A program made the position numbers and the translations under genes. The notes beneath the pieces were generated by a model. The model was not told the DNA's origin. It was given only the letters and a program-made list of their open reading frames with translations, and did not search any database. Positions 34,593 through 46,105 of a stretch of DNA of 64,000 nt are shown one piece after another; position 1 is the first letter of the stretch, and every line of letters begins with the position of its first letter. The stretch spans positions 6,269,501 through 6,333,500 of the forward strand of contig CP053159.1 of assembly GCA_014607495.2 (NCBI GenBank). The letters are read 5' to 3'. The DNA comes from Carposina sasakii (Eukaryota; Arthropoda; Insecta; Lepidoptera; Carposinidae).

Positions 34593-35407
34593 CCTAGTAG
34601 GACTTAAGTCATGCCACTATCAGTGAGTTCAGCAAATCATTAAAATTGACACAAGATCATTCAACTTAACATCTTGCTTGATTGTGATGTCTTTGGTGCA
34701 AAAGCTGTCTCTGAACCCGGCTGTTATCTTATCCAAAATCTGCAATATCTACCTCAACCAAGATGTGTAAATTTTACTGCGGGTACTGGGATGGTGCCAT
34801 TAAATTATCCTTTTCCATGAAGCAGATATAAATAGGAGCTGGTATAATCAATCCAGTCTTACGATCGCTAATATAACTTATGACTAGCAGCAAAAACTGA
34901 CTAACTACTTCACTACTGCCTTTTATCATAGTCTATGTACCCCTGCACCTATCAGCCGCATCAGTTTCTCAACAAATAAGCGTTTTTAGACCACCTAATA
35001 TCTACATAAGTTCCATGTTATTCCCCATAAACATCTAGTCATGTCCCTTCCAGAGTCAGTCCTTCATCATGGCCGTCGACGGCAGATCGCGTGCCGTGAG
35101 ATTTATAACTCAATCCAACAATCAGCGAAACTGTTAACTATCTGACGATAAGGTGTTAGCGATAGATCGCGTATATCATTAGTTAGTAAACAAATCGCTC
35201 TATTTTTGTATACACACACGCGAATACTTAAGATTTCTATGCAAATAAGGTAGATTTTTTTATTATGGGTATAGTTTTACCTTGTGCAATCTTGTTTATG
35301 TAATTGTAATTCTTTGTAGGTGATTTCACAGTGATTTAAAAAAGTCATGTACTCGTATATAAATAATTATGACTCTCACAGTTTAATTTTTTTACCTAAT
35401 AGGGAGT
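34593..35407. other. unassigned DNA
   Basis: No repeat of this window was identified. GC is locally higher near 35050-35100 without a readable gene. Confidence 0.3.
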
Positions 35408-36101
35408 AAAAATCTAGAAACGGACTACTCGTACCTATTATATTTGAGGATATCCCTAGATTCCTTAGAGATTCCATCATCAGATGTTATGTTTTATATG
35501 TAATGTAAAAACAGACTACATGTGCCTACAATATTTGAGGATTGCCCTCGATTTCTCCAAGATCCCATCATCAGATCCTGATGTGGTGAATATGGGATCA
35601 ACCTGGAAGCATACCATGACCAACTATAAAAAAAATTGAAATCGGTTTATAAATGACGGAATTCTGAGGTAACAAAATCCCCCTATGGCAGGGGGAGGCC
35701 TAGGTCCAGAGTAGTGGACTGCAATAGGCTTATGAAGATGGAGATAATAAGATAATAAATTAAGTCGTGTAATTGTATGTTCCATTAAGCCGTGTCCTAA
35801 GTAAGATGATTATGGTAAGAGGAAGAGGTAAAATGATTGGGAACAGGGCAGGAAGAAGCAGTGCAATTATATGTTGCTTATATTGTCAGACGTCAAATTT
35901 CGAAGCCTAGTCATTTCTCTCTGTGCCCTTTCGTCATGTGGCCGATTTAATAATTTGCTGGCATCTAAATCTGACAATATTATGCCTTCTAAACTTCGTA
36001 CACGGCATAACGTAACATATATTTTAGAAAAATTTTACTTTAGTTTTGGCTCATAGGGGCGGAAGTCGGTTTTTCGTTTAAAAAAATTTATTGAAGTCGG
36101 T
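35408..36101 (+). mobile_element. composite AACCGACTTC-LINE element, copy 2 with inverted head
   Basis: 35408-35667 is the head of the family in reverse orientation: CGGACTACTCG, GGATATCCCTAGATTCC, GGATTGCCCTCGATTTCTCC. At GAGGTAAC it joins directly to the body in forward orientation (35663 on: AAAATCCCCCTATGGCAGGG, LINE tail, 3' block with TTGTCAGACGTCAAATTTCG, ending GGAAGTCGGTTTTTCG). The few bases GTAAC are common to both sides of the junction. The body also lacks the LINE protein region. A second GAAGTCGGTT lies at 36092-36101. Confidence 0.75.
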
Positions 36102-36805
36102 TAACAAGAACAAGACGTGTTTAAGTCGTTTTAGGCGTTGTCGTTTTAGTGTAACTAGTCTATTACATTAACTGACTGAGTCGTATTATTCTTAAGTAAA
36201 ATGGCCACTACTTGGTCTTATTGTTTGCCGTACCCTTACAGGGCGTCACATATACCTACTATATTTAATTTTATGTAACATCTATATAACCTGTGACATG
36301 CAATAAATGAATCTAATCTACTAACAGCTGAAGTCTTAATTTTAGAGCAAAGTCGTGTAAAAAGAGGCTAGTCTTATTTTAAAGGACTTAAACGGCTGAG
36401 TCTCTTTCATCACTATTTGCTTGAATGGCAAACGTTTTAATTTTCTTATTGAATTACAAATAGTGTTCCCGATAGTTATATGTTATGTGATAGTGACTTG
36501 CCTGCGGGCTACGGGTGGTACTTTTTAACGTTTCTCTGCGGTCCTAATTGGTTGGCAGCTCGTGAGCACGTGCAGAGTCTACCAAATTAATAATTGTTCA
36601 ATATGTTTATGATTGAATTAATTTAATTGGAAATCATAACATTCTACACGACAACGAATATTGAAATATTGCCTTTTAGTGCAAAGTGTATATTCAGTCA
36701 CTTTTATAGTAGGTACATGCGTAGATAAATTGGGCTAAAAATATACAAATAAAGTAATACACATTTCCATTTTGCTCTACCTATTAGTTTTAAAAACTAT
36801 AGGTA
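36102..36805. other. unassigned DNA
   Basis: I see nothing supportable here. Confidence 0.3.
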
Positions 36806-37068
36806 TACAGGGTGTAACAAAAAGGGTATGTTAAGGGAAAAGCTATATGAACAGCCCACTGTAGAGAACCTATCCACAAAATTTGAGACCCGAAATAACA
36901 TGTTTATTTTTCCGGATAGTATGGAGAATTTTTAAATATCTCAGGAATTTTCATACAATCTGAAAAATAAAAATGCGATTTCGAGTCTTAAATTTTGTAG
37001 ATAGGTTCTCTATAGTGGGCTATTTACATAGATTTTCGCTTAACATACCCTTTTTGTTATACCCTGTA
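36806..37068. mobile_element. CAGGGTG foldback MITE, copy B
   Basis: It is 263 bp and nearly identical to copy A at 4321-4584, with long inverted arms (GGGTATGTTAAG.GAAAAGCTAT.., TAGAGAACCTATCCACAAAA). The right end ...ACCCTGTA abuts the next element's TACAGGATG. Confidence 0.85.
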
Positions 37069-37262
37069 TACAGGATGTAAGAAAAGTGGTACATTTTGCG
37101 GAATTCCATGAATATAGCCCACCATAGTGAGTCTATTTACAAAATTTAAGACTCAAAATCACATGTTTATTTTCCAGATTGTATGAAGAAATTCCTAAAC
37201 AACTCAGGAGACACATCTTGAATAACAAAAATAGGAAAAGTAGGTTTTATTTACCCAAACTA
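37069..37262. mobile_element. CAGGGTG foldback MITE, copy C (left arm only)
   Basis: It starts TACAGGATGTAAGAAAAGTG directly after copy B. Then come ATATAGCCCACCATAGTGAG and AAATCACATGTTTATTTTCC as in copy A, more diverged. No right arm follows. The minus-strand frame at 37280-37597 is not a gene. Confidence 0.65.
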
Positions 37263-37531
37263 GTCTAGTTAAAAATAAGTTAAATAACATGAAAACACCT
37301 TATATATAGGTTGATACACTCTTGTCTATACCTAACTGTATCGAAACTTTGATGCAAGACCGTGTAATATCCGTACAACGGAAATAGTTCTTTGTCTGTG
37401 AATGCGAATTTACACCTCTCAATATTAATAAATTGATTTTCATTGAATTGTTTCCTGACTTCGGATTCAAAATAGAATATCATTATGTTGTTGAAGGAAA
37501 TGGCAATATTTCGAGAAAATTGGTGTATTTT

Positions 37532-37815
37532 AAACACGCTGTAACAAAAGGGGTATTTTAAGCAAATACCTATGAAAGTAAAAAACCTATCTACCATATT
37601 TTAGACTCAGAATCACATATTTACTTTTTACAACAAAATCACATTTTACAAAATAGTAAAGAGTATTCTAAAACAACTCAAGAATGTTCATATAATCTTG
37701 AGAATAAATATACCTATATAGGTAGTATTGTCATTTCAAATATAAAATTTTGTGAATAGGTTAGTTAGTTTTGTAGATAATAGTGTGCTATTTTCATAGT
37801 GCTATTTTAGATGCA
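37532..37815. mobile_element. CAGGGTG foldback MITE, copy D (degenerate)
   Basis: CACGCTGTAACAAAAGGGGT begins a left arm with AGAATCACATATTTACTTTT. The centre and a right arm (TTGTGAATAGGTTA, TAGTGTGCTATTTTCATAG) follow, with small insertions. Confidence 0.6.
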
Positions 37816-38546
37816 TTTATTGATTTTTCTTCGTCATTTCAAAACATTTTATAATCCTCGTTATCCTCGACATGTGACCTCACAGCCGAAGTCAGAGAGA
37901 GAATTGGGATTTTTAAACCATTTCGAAGAGAGAGGTCAATCAATATAAAGTTTTGTGTATGAGCAAAATTCATAGGTAGTTTAAAGTCTTTAATTATCTT
38001 TTGTCTTTCATTATTAAGTTTGTTCTTTTATCAGCCACCAAAGTTTTCACGAAAACTCTCTAATTTTATAAATTTCAGACTTTGCTTCGAAATCCTTTAG
38101 TTATGGCGGCCTGTTAGCCATTTTACACAAAACACGTCTCAGACAATACTCGTTTCCCTTTGTTCTATAACAATGAAAATACTTGAATATAAACTGAATG
38201 TCTTATCGCAGAACCCTTATTTGTAACTCAGATTACTGTTGTTAACTAAACAGTCATGATTTTGCAGTCTATTCTGTTAGGGATTACGGTAGATATTATA
38301 CAGGAAATGGAAGAGGTAAGGGAAATACGCTGTATTATAATTTTACAGAGGGAATGGGAAAAATTTAATGCAAGTTATTCCACATAGAGTGGTGTTGTTT
38401 ACTTTCGAGTTGGATATCCGTTCGCTGCGTGGGTTCATAAGTTTCACAAGTTCTACATGTTTTTATTGTTTGTAGTGTATTTGTAGTTGTGGTTGAAGAA
38501 CGAACCTAACTTACAACTTCCTTACTTGAACTTGTAGTTGTAGGTA
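37816..38546. other. unassigned DNA between MITEs
   Basis: I see nothing supportable here. Confidence 0.3.
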
Positions 38547-38758
38547 TTCAGGGTGTAACAAGAGGGGTATGTTAATCGAAATTCAATTAAAATAAAAAAT
38601 TTCAAGTTTACATGAATATTCCTGCTTATATTTGGAATTCCCCATAGTATCTAGGGAAAAAATATGTGACTTTGAATTTTAAATTTTGAGGAGAGATTTG
38701 CAAATTTGGTTATTTTCAAAGCAATGCGCTAAACACATCCTTTCTATTGCACTCTGTA
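38547..38758. mobile_element. CAGGGTG foldback MITE, copy E (diverged)
   Basis: TTCAGGGTGTAACAAGAGGG at the left and GCACTCTGTA at the right bound 212 bp. The arms still share the GTATGTTAATCGAAA and TATGTGACTTTGAATTTTAA type blocks with the family, but pairing is poor. Confidence 0.6.
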
Positions 38759-39369
38759 TAAGTAAATTATAATTTTTGGGAAACATACAAACTAGAATTA
38801 TCTAAATCATGTGTCATTTCAGAAACGTCTAGAGTGATTATCGGTGAAACTAAATGCTCATTTTAACACGTAAAATATTTACCAGTAGTGTAAGTACATA
38901 GGTAAATCAAACTACCTACAGGTATAACTTGTTTAATTATAAGCACAGTTCCCTGGAGTATGTTTGAAAACTATATAAATTATTCTACTACAATGGGTTA
39001 ATAACTACGTTATTACATTTCCGTATTATAATCTTATCACGGAAGCCTCCCTCAGTATAAAGTAAGTGATTTATTTACAGTGCAGGAGCGGGATACATAC
39101 AGTTGACCTAGTTCAAAAGCTCGCACTCAAAAATACTAGAAAAAGCTTACCCTGGATTCCTGCTTCAAATAATGATGATTCGAGGTAGATCGGCAAATAC
39201 TGAATACCGATATCAAAGTTGAAGTTAAAGATAGGTATATAACTATATTATATCCATCCAATAGGTACGTTAAGTATATTTTGTATAAGCTACAAAATAT
39301 TTTTGTATTTTTAGTGCAGATAAATGTATCTATACGTACGTACATATAAGCATACGTAGAAACAGTAAA
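38759..39369. other. unassigned DNA
   Basis: I see nothing supportable here. Confidence 0.3.
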
Positions 39370-39550
39370 AATTATAACACTTCTCCATTAATATATGTAA
39401 TTTAGAAAAGAGATGGTAAAATTCGTTATCCGAATGATTGACCCGGTGGCTTAGTGGTTATAGCGGCTGGCACGGTTTGCAGTGATCGTGGGTTCGATTC
39501 CCACTCGGGTGAAGAATTTTTTCCATTTTCTCTATTAATAATTTTATAAA
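39370..39550 (+). repeat. tRNA-like SINE, internally deleted copy
   Basis: It carries the leader start AACACTTCTCCATTAATATA and then directly TGTAATTTAGAAAAGAGATG. About 125 bases present in the 17.7-18.3 kb units are missing here. The tRNA-like domain 39440-39512 and the TTTTTTCCATTTTC tail are kept. The domain differs from the tandem units at only a few positions. Confidence 0.75.
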
Positions 39551-39928
39551 AAATTTAATGTAAATAATATTACGCTATTACCTTTTGAACAAAATATTTT
39601 ATAGGTAGGTACGTACAATAACGCTTGAAGACACAACAAAGCATTTTAATGAAATTTTGAAAATTAGGTAAGGTGAGTCATATATATTTCATTCACGACG
39701 ATGAGCACCACCTTATAAAAAATCAGTAGGTACTCGGAAACATAAGTGACAAAATGATATCAGAATAGAGGAAATGTTAAGTAAAATGCAAACCACCTCA
39801 TTAATTTCGCAAGTGTATGCATTGTTTGTGACTGTGCTGAGTTTCATTTCACATACTGTATTCATTCACACTCTAATTACGAATATACTTGTACTCGTAG
39901 TTGGCCTAGAAAATGTTTATTTATAATA
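39551..39928. other. unassigned DNA
   Basis: I see nothing supportable here. Confidence 0.3.
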
Positions 39929-40319
39929 CAGGGTTTTTTTGTTGCCACCGTTTATGACGGATACGTAGGTACTCTATACATCAAATAAAGTAAGTTTATG
40001 CCAATTAATTTACTGGAAAACGATTTTAATTTTTCTATTTTTTTTTTATTTGGACGCGTGCAATCTCTATGGTCTCTAGTGTTAGCGTTGGATTTTTCAT
40101 TGGAAAGGTTTAATTAATTAATTTTTTTTTTGTTAAAAATGTTTGTAGGGAAACGCTTCTACGCGCATTTCTGCAAAAAAGTTAATGTGATAATTCAACG
40201 TTGGACCTTAATATCTTGGAAACTAGACACTTCCCAGATGCCTTTACGGAGAAAAAATTTCGTGATTATAAGGAGAATGCGTAATATTCAGAAACGTTGA
40301 CGACCAAAAAACACTCTGC
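39929..40319 (+). mobile_element. MITE, CAGGGTGTTTTTTTG ends (copy 2)
   Basis: The left end CAGGGTTTTTTTGTTGCCAC is followed by GTACTCTATACATCAAATAA. The right end is AACGTTGACGACCAAAAAACACTCTG. It matches 1870-2234 in reverse. No coding capacity. Confidence 0.65.
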
Positions 40320-41335
40320 ATTTGTACCATTTTAAAAATTAATTATATTATAATTGGCGGTCTGAGTCTTTATTTTCATTATAAATAATTATAATGCACA
40401 AATGTATAACTGAATTTTATAATGTGCAGATCAATACATGCCGACAATATTGAAACACGCAAAAGTACCTACGAGTATATTCGTAAAGTATCACACCGAA
40501 ATTGTTTGTGAGCGTGTCCAATAGACCTGTTCTCTAGTACCTTGTTTCAGTAATAAAGACCCCTGAAATGCCAGTTTTTTTTACATTTCCGACATCGTTT
40601 CGTAAATTTAATTTAGTTTGCTATTGAAACAAGTTCAAGGCAGGTATTCGTAAAAATGAATCCTACTGGCCGATAATAAAATTTCCTATCTAGCTTGCGA
40701 GGCTTTTGCTACCACAATTGGCTTAAATCCTTTACAAACCTATATCGCACCGGAAAGCCAGTGGAGGAACGGAGATAATTCTGAGATTTTGGTCGAATTT
40801 TGGTAGATGCGAAATACCAATATCGTAAGAAACCAATTAGTTCATACCTTTTAGACCAATACCTACCTACAAATTATATATCGATGCGAATCAGTTCAGC
40901 AGCTGCAATGACCTGTAAAGTAATCTATACAATCAACTTCTATAAGCTATTACTTACTGTCAGTTACAGTTTTATTATAACCCGGGTCATTTATCAAAAA
41001 CATTGTTGTTATATTCTGTGACTGATTTTCTCTCAAAGTTTCTGTACCTATGATGTAAGGAAGTTATTTGGCAGGGCACGTTTGACACTGAAATATGAAG
41101 GCAATTTTGAACATGAGGAATATACTTCGCGAAATCCTTTAAGCTCCTGTGTTACGAATTTTATGTCTACGTGATAGGGATGAATGTTGGATATTTTTCG
41201 TGCAATAACCGAATGGTCTATTCTGTGAGAACATATCTCAGTCTATCATTGTGTTTGTTGATCAAACTCGTCCGGTAGAATTGAAATTTTTATTTGATTT
41301 TACGATTGAGTACAATCGGTATTGTACGAGTAACA
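40320..41335. other. unassigned DNA
   Basis: No repeat or gene recognised. The frame at 40800-41021 is probably by chance. Confidence 0.3.
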
Positions 41336-41376
41336 GCCGTTATATTTTGTGTATGGTATACACAAAATATAACGGC
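41336..41376. repeat. perfect 19-bp hairpin, 3-base loop
   Basis: GCCGTTATATTTTGTGTAT (41336-41354), loop GGT, then its exact reverse complement (41358-41376). There is no following T run and no gene to terminate, so a transcriptional role is not suggested. Confidence 0.85.
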
Positions 41377-41418
41377 ATTATTAGAATTGTTTTGTAAGTG
41401 AAATAGTGCATTTGAAAA

Positions 41419-41631
41419 TGCCTACACCTAGACCGTAAATGGGTTCTCGAATGGGGACCGCGCCCCGGCAAGCGTAGCCTCTTTAAGTCATCGGCCAGAT
41501 GGACCGATGACTTAAAGAGGACGGCTGGTAGTGACTGGATGGCAAAAACGGGAGATCGAGCCATGTGGCGTACACTGGGGGAGGCCTACGTCCAGCAGTG
41601 GACTGATAGCCTGACAACGATGACACCTTAA
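41419..41631 (+). pseudogene. RTE-type LINE C-terminal end with internal hairpin
   Basis: The plus-strand frame is open from about 41419 to the TAA at 41629. It encodes DRKWVLEWGPRPGKRS, then ARWTDDLKRTAGSDWM, DRAMWRTL and GEAYVQQWT. This is the same C-terminus as in the LINE at 15748-16689, and it ends in the usual place. Where that LINE has VGRPP before the RWTDD motif, this copy has LFKSS. The change falls exactly in a perfect 17-bp inverted repeat (41478-41494 with 41504-41520, 9-base loop). Only the last about 70 codons survive, so this is a 5'-truncated insertion. Confidence 0.75.
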
Positions 41632-41957
41632 ATATATCATATACCTACCTACTGTTGTAGTTGGCCTGACTGTATTGCCCTATGGATAATAACTGTACTT
41701 TTATTTGTATTTATATCGAAAGATCACATTATAAAAGAAACATAAATACTTGTACTTAGGTACCTGAGTTTGAATCCGTTTATACCTAAATCTATTTGAT
41801 AAGTAAACGCAAAACGAGCCCAAAGTGCAACAGTTGAAGCCACTTGAGGCATGGCTCAAAGAAGTCGTTATAATTTCATAATCTGACATTCCAAAAGATC
41901 AACAGGACTCTCAACATGGAATGCGTGCTATACTAAGCTATTGTAATAAATCTTTAT
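41632..41957. other. unassigned DNA
   Basis: I see nothing supportable here. Confidence 0.3.
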
Positions 41958-43565
41958 CTATACTATATCTATACTTATACTAATATTATAAAGAGGTAAA
42001 CTTTGATTGTTTGTTTGTTTGTTTTTTTGCAGCGAATAGGCTCCGAAACTACCGAACCGATTTCAAAAATTCTTTCACCGTTAGAATCCTTATTGGAACC
42101 GGATGAACATAGGCTATAGAGTTTCGCATAATTTCCACTGGGCTTGAATAAATATGAATTATATACAAAAAAAAAATTACCATTTGACGCATGGAGGTAT
42201 GAGTTTGACATACACCATAGAATAACAAGTCCCCAGAAGGAGTCATCAATGACAGATGTGTTCCGGGTAGTGAAGCAAAAACGAGTCAAAAATCCCGCAT
42301 CTTCCGCTCATCTTACCCGCCGATTGTTGCCAAATCGATAAATATGACCAGTTTTTTTAGATACAGTAAATAGATTGTAAAAATTTGACATACTAAAAAG
42401 TTGCTTCAAAAGTGTGCGTGATCACGGGTTCTGGGAATTTATTATTCTGTGACGTACCTACAGATGACATGACATAACATGATAGATGAAATTTGTTTTT
42501 TTTTGTTTGGTTTATCCCGAAGAAAGAACATGAGGAATACAGCATCCATACAGCCATTGTTTATAGTACTGATGATTTCTGAATTTATGATGGATGATAA
42601 TGATCATGAATGGAAACGTCGGTAAAATCCTCAAAAAACGAGTGTAAAATTAGTCAAAAGCAAAAAGAATTGCGAAAACAACATACCTACATGACCCCAC
42701 GAAGAAACGGACACATACAAATAAATTTTAAATTTCAAAAGTAAATTACACCCACTCCCTTTTTGTGTTTATGTTCGTTAGGGGATGTAAGAGAGTACGG
42801 ACGGATTTCCCAAAATTCCTATGGGAACGGGTCAGACAGGAATTTCATATTTTTTGCGAAATTTCCACTGTACCGAAACAAAAGCTTATTCCATAAGTAT
42901 AAAAATAAACCGTTTGACGTACACAGATGAAATTTTGTGTGTATGTTTGTTAGGGGGTGTAAAAGGCCATTAAGAACTGGTTTCCCGAAATTCCCATGGG
43001 AACGGCACAAACAGAAATTTCAAGTTTTTACGAAAACCACATGACATATAGAGATGAAATATGACAGGTATATTCGGTAGGGAGTGTAAGAAAGAACTGA
43101 GAACATATTTCCCGAAATTCCCACCGGGACGGAACAAACTGGAGCACAATTTTTTTAAGAAAACCGTTATACATATGAAGTTGAAATCGAATATGTATGT
43201 TTATTAGAGACTGCTAGGGAGCACAAAGAACGGATTTCCCGTAATTCCCACGGGAACTGGACAAACGGGAATTCCCAATTTGAACGAAAACTATTTGACA
43301 CAATATAATGATGAAATTTGGTAGGGAGTGTGAGGAGGCACTGAAAACGTATTTGTCGATATTTCCACCTGAACGGGACTAACGGGAATTCGATTTTTTA
43401 CGAAAACCGCTATAAATATAAAGCAGAAATCGGGCATGTATATTCGTTAGGGAGTGCGAGGAAGCACTGAGGACAAATTTCCCGAAATTCCCACGGGAAC
43501 GGGACAAACGGGAATTTCAAATTTTAGAGGTTATGTACCGAAGCGTAGCAAAGGCCGGCCACTAG
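41958..43565 (+). mobile_element. Helitron-like element, 1.6 kb, with internal tandem array
   Basis: The left end TATACTAATATTATAAAGAG, with TTTTTTTGCAGCGAATAGGC, CGAACCGATTTCAAAAATTC and ACATAGGCTATAGAGTTTCG, is standard for the group. The right end is GGCCGGCCACTAG followed by T. In between, a short-period minisatellite has lengthened the element. No helicase or Rep coding is present, so it is non-autonomous. Confidence 0.7.
42780..43520 (+). repeat. tandem repeat, about 127-bp unit, 6 copies
   Basis: The core TTTCCCGAAATTCCCACGGG recurs at 42806, 42981, 43108, 43235, about 43351 and 43478. The spacings are 175, 127, 127, 116 and 127 bases. Each unit also has GTAGGGAGTGTGAG.., GGGACAAACGGGAATTTC and an ACGAAAACCG block. 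Units are diverged, so the array is old. Confidence 0.85.
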
Positions 43566-44634
43566 TATATAAATAAAAATATATAATCCGGATGGATTAT
43601 AGAGAAAGAGATACTCGTACATGTCAGACTGAATATGATAATAATGAAAACATTCATAATCATGAATCCGTTTTAATGTGAAAACAAATAACCGCCAACA
43701 CGCGATTAATCTACATTACAAAAATCCATCAAGATCGTAAATATACAAATGAATCATTTAGCTATGACGAGATATTTATCTGCATAATATGTCATGAAAA
43801 CCGCTAGTTAGTAGGATATACGTATACTTAATAGACACTTTATCATATGACTTTCTATCAAACGACCATATCCACCAATACCACATATAAACAGGCCATG
43901 TAATATGAGTCCTTTGCTTGTTCTAGAGAATCAATTTCAGCAAAATGATAATTTTATTCATAGAGTTCGGCTAGAATCGTATAGCAACTTTGTTCTCGAT
44001 TCCACTTGCAAAAATATTTTATAAAGCAATAGTTCGCATGCACATTGTTGTTAATATTTCTTTGTCTGAAATATAAATGTGCCTCTATTGTGATAATATC
44101 ATAAAAGTTTTTTTTAAGTATTTGTTGGTTCTTGGATCTTTAATGAAATAAAATATAACTTAAATTAGTGTTGTTGGAATAATTATCTGCTCGGAGTTTC
44201 TAATGTATAATTTATTCAAATAACAAACATATTTTGCATCTCATCAACTAAATTGTTATTGAAAATAGAGTTCTACTTATTTAATAGCAATAATATAATT
44301 AATCAGATCATGATGAAAGGTAGGTGTTCTAAATTTTAAGGAGTAGTAGGACTCCGAAATAATTTAACTCGTGGTGTAGTACATAAGATATATAGGTTAA
44401 AATATAATCATCACGATAAAATCATAATTAAATGCACTACTAGAAAATGCAACTTCTCAGTAAATTTACCTATGTAACCATATAGGAAATAAATAGACCA
44501 AATCGAGAGACATGCAATAATGATGACTTATCTCCATTTAAATGTTTTATTACTTTCGGTGCCAGTCTCTTTGTACGCAAAAATAATAACAATTTTGAAA
44601 ATAGAGTTAGCATAGGTCTTAAATAAAATATTAA
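43566..44634. other. unassigned AT-rich DNA
   Basis: I see nothing supportable here. Confidence 0.3.
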
Positions 44635-44770
44635 ACTTCAGCGCTGCATCCTCCACATTTATATATATTTCACTATGTAGTCCACTTGTCAATGTACCAG
44701 GCATCACACGATTATTTAGATAATTATAATTAAAATTGTCTATCTATGGCAACCCTCGGCACGAGCTTCA
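44635..44770 (+). repeat. DIRS left inverted terminal repeat
   Basis: The outer extension ACTTCAGCGCTGCATC (44635-44650) is followed by the shared repeat from CTCCACATTTATATATATTT through GGCATCACACGATTATTTAG to CGGCACGAGCTTCA. It pairs with 51626-51892 once the 51661-51821 insert is ignored. The left terminus is set by the joint seen in the internal complementary region. Confidence 0.85.
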
Positions 44771-45128
44771 TTCGCTTTCCGTGTGCAGGCATCGCGATAC
44801 CTCTTATTCTTCTTTTAATAAAATTTGTGTACCTTTTTGTAAGTGTATTAGTAGTATTGTGTAAGATATATATATAAAATAGGAAGAAAACGTAAACACA
44901 GACATAATTATAACGATCGGGAGAAAAATACGTCGTCTAAAGAAACAACTTCAATACGAGCACTACCTATACTTTGAGCGATTACGGTTCCTTTACCTTA
45001 TTTTTTATTACAAAACATATGTTTTTAACTAATCTAATAACTGTTCCTATTTACCTAATAGCTATAAAATATTTATCCAGATATCAAACTTAAAATCGAA
45101 GCAGAAAATACAAACGTAGTTTTTTTTC

Positions 45129-46095
45129 AAATAAAGCACCTACCTTTCCTCTTTTAAGTTGTCCAGCATTTGGTAAATACTAAAAGACTGGAACGCGAGA
45201 AATATTTAGCACTGCAAGAATCCAACGAAAACTATGAAAGTTTGATAACACTGTTACCCCACTTAGACGCCGATTTACTTAGGTGGAAAAATAATATCAT
45301 GTCGGCTAGTAATCCCATTCGTAGCGGACGTTACTATATTGAGATTTTCTCTGATGCGTCTACGACGGGATAGGGCGTTTCTTGTGAAGGTGAACGTGCT
45401 AATGGTTTCCGGAGTGAAAAAGAGGCGCAGAGTCATATAAACTTTTTCGAACTGAAAGCAGCTTTCTTCGGTCTCAAATGTTTTGCTCGCGATCTAAGAG
45501 ATAAGGAAATATTACTACGCATAGATAATACTACTGCTTTATCGTACATAAACAGGGCTGGGAGAGTACAGTATACTCAATTAAACGATACTGCAAGAGA
45601 CATTTAGAAATGGTGCGAACAACGTCAACTGTTTATCTATGCTTCCTATATTAAATCAATAGAAAATGTGGAGGCTGATGAGGAATCAAGACGATTGAAA
45701 ATCGATACTGTGTGGAATATGTCCTCACTTGCGTTCAATAAAAGTGTATTCCTCTTCGGCAAACCACAAGTAGACCTTTTCACTACACGACTAAATCCCA
45801 AGTGTCAAAAATATGTTTCATGGAAACGAGATCCTGACGCATACAATATAGACGCATTCACTTTAGATTGGAGTAACTACTTCTTCTATGCTTTTTCACC
45901 TTTCTCAATAATTTTTAAAATCCTTCGTAAAATTTGTAATGACTACTACTGGCATAATGGTTGTACCATATTGGCCTAGTCAGGCCTGGTACCCACTATT
46001 TATGGCTTTATCTCAAGGCGAACCTTTGAACCTAAAACCCGATTTCGAATTGCTTAATTCCCCTTTCAGGGCGGTGCCCTGGTTGCATCCAAATT
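45129..46095 (+). pseudogene. DIRS-like RT end / RNase H region
   Basis: The plus strand encodes the tail of a DIRS reverse transcriptase (a CPAFGKY-like motif in another frame near 45160-45180, then KRLEREKYLAL). A complete RNase H-like core follows: FSDAST (45347-45364), the ELKAAFFGLKCF helix (45450-45485), RIDNTTALSYIN (45520-45555) and an acidic NVEADEESRR near 45668-45697. These carry the four expected acidic residues. Two in-frame TAG codons (45371-45373 and 45605-45607) sit where Trp is expected (TGG to TAG). A shift near 45945 moves the end (PYWPSQAWYPLFMALSQGEP) to another frame. The reverse-transcriptase palm with its catalytic aspartates and gag are absent, so the left part carries a large deletion. 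Not functional. Confidence 0.85.
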
Positions 46096-46105
46096 ATCAG
46101 AGGAG

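Noticed and set aside
37280..37597. 105-codon minus-strand frame
   Set aside because: It lies between and across degenerate foldback MITE arms, has no domain and is AT-driven.
41336..41376. Intrinsic terminator or microRNA hairpin
   Set aside because: The stem is perfect and the loop is only 3 bases, with no T run, no gene and no microRNA-like mismatches. A replication template switch fits better.
42780..43520. CRISPR array
   Set aside because: Units are about 127 bp, diverged along their whole length, without constant short repeats and unique spacers, and sit inside a Helitron in a eukaryotic genome.
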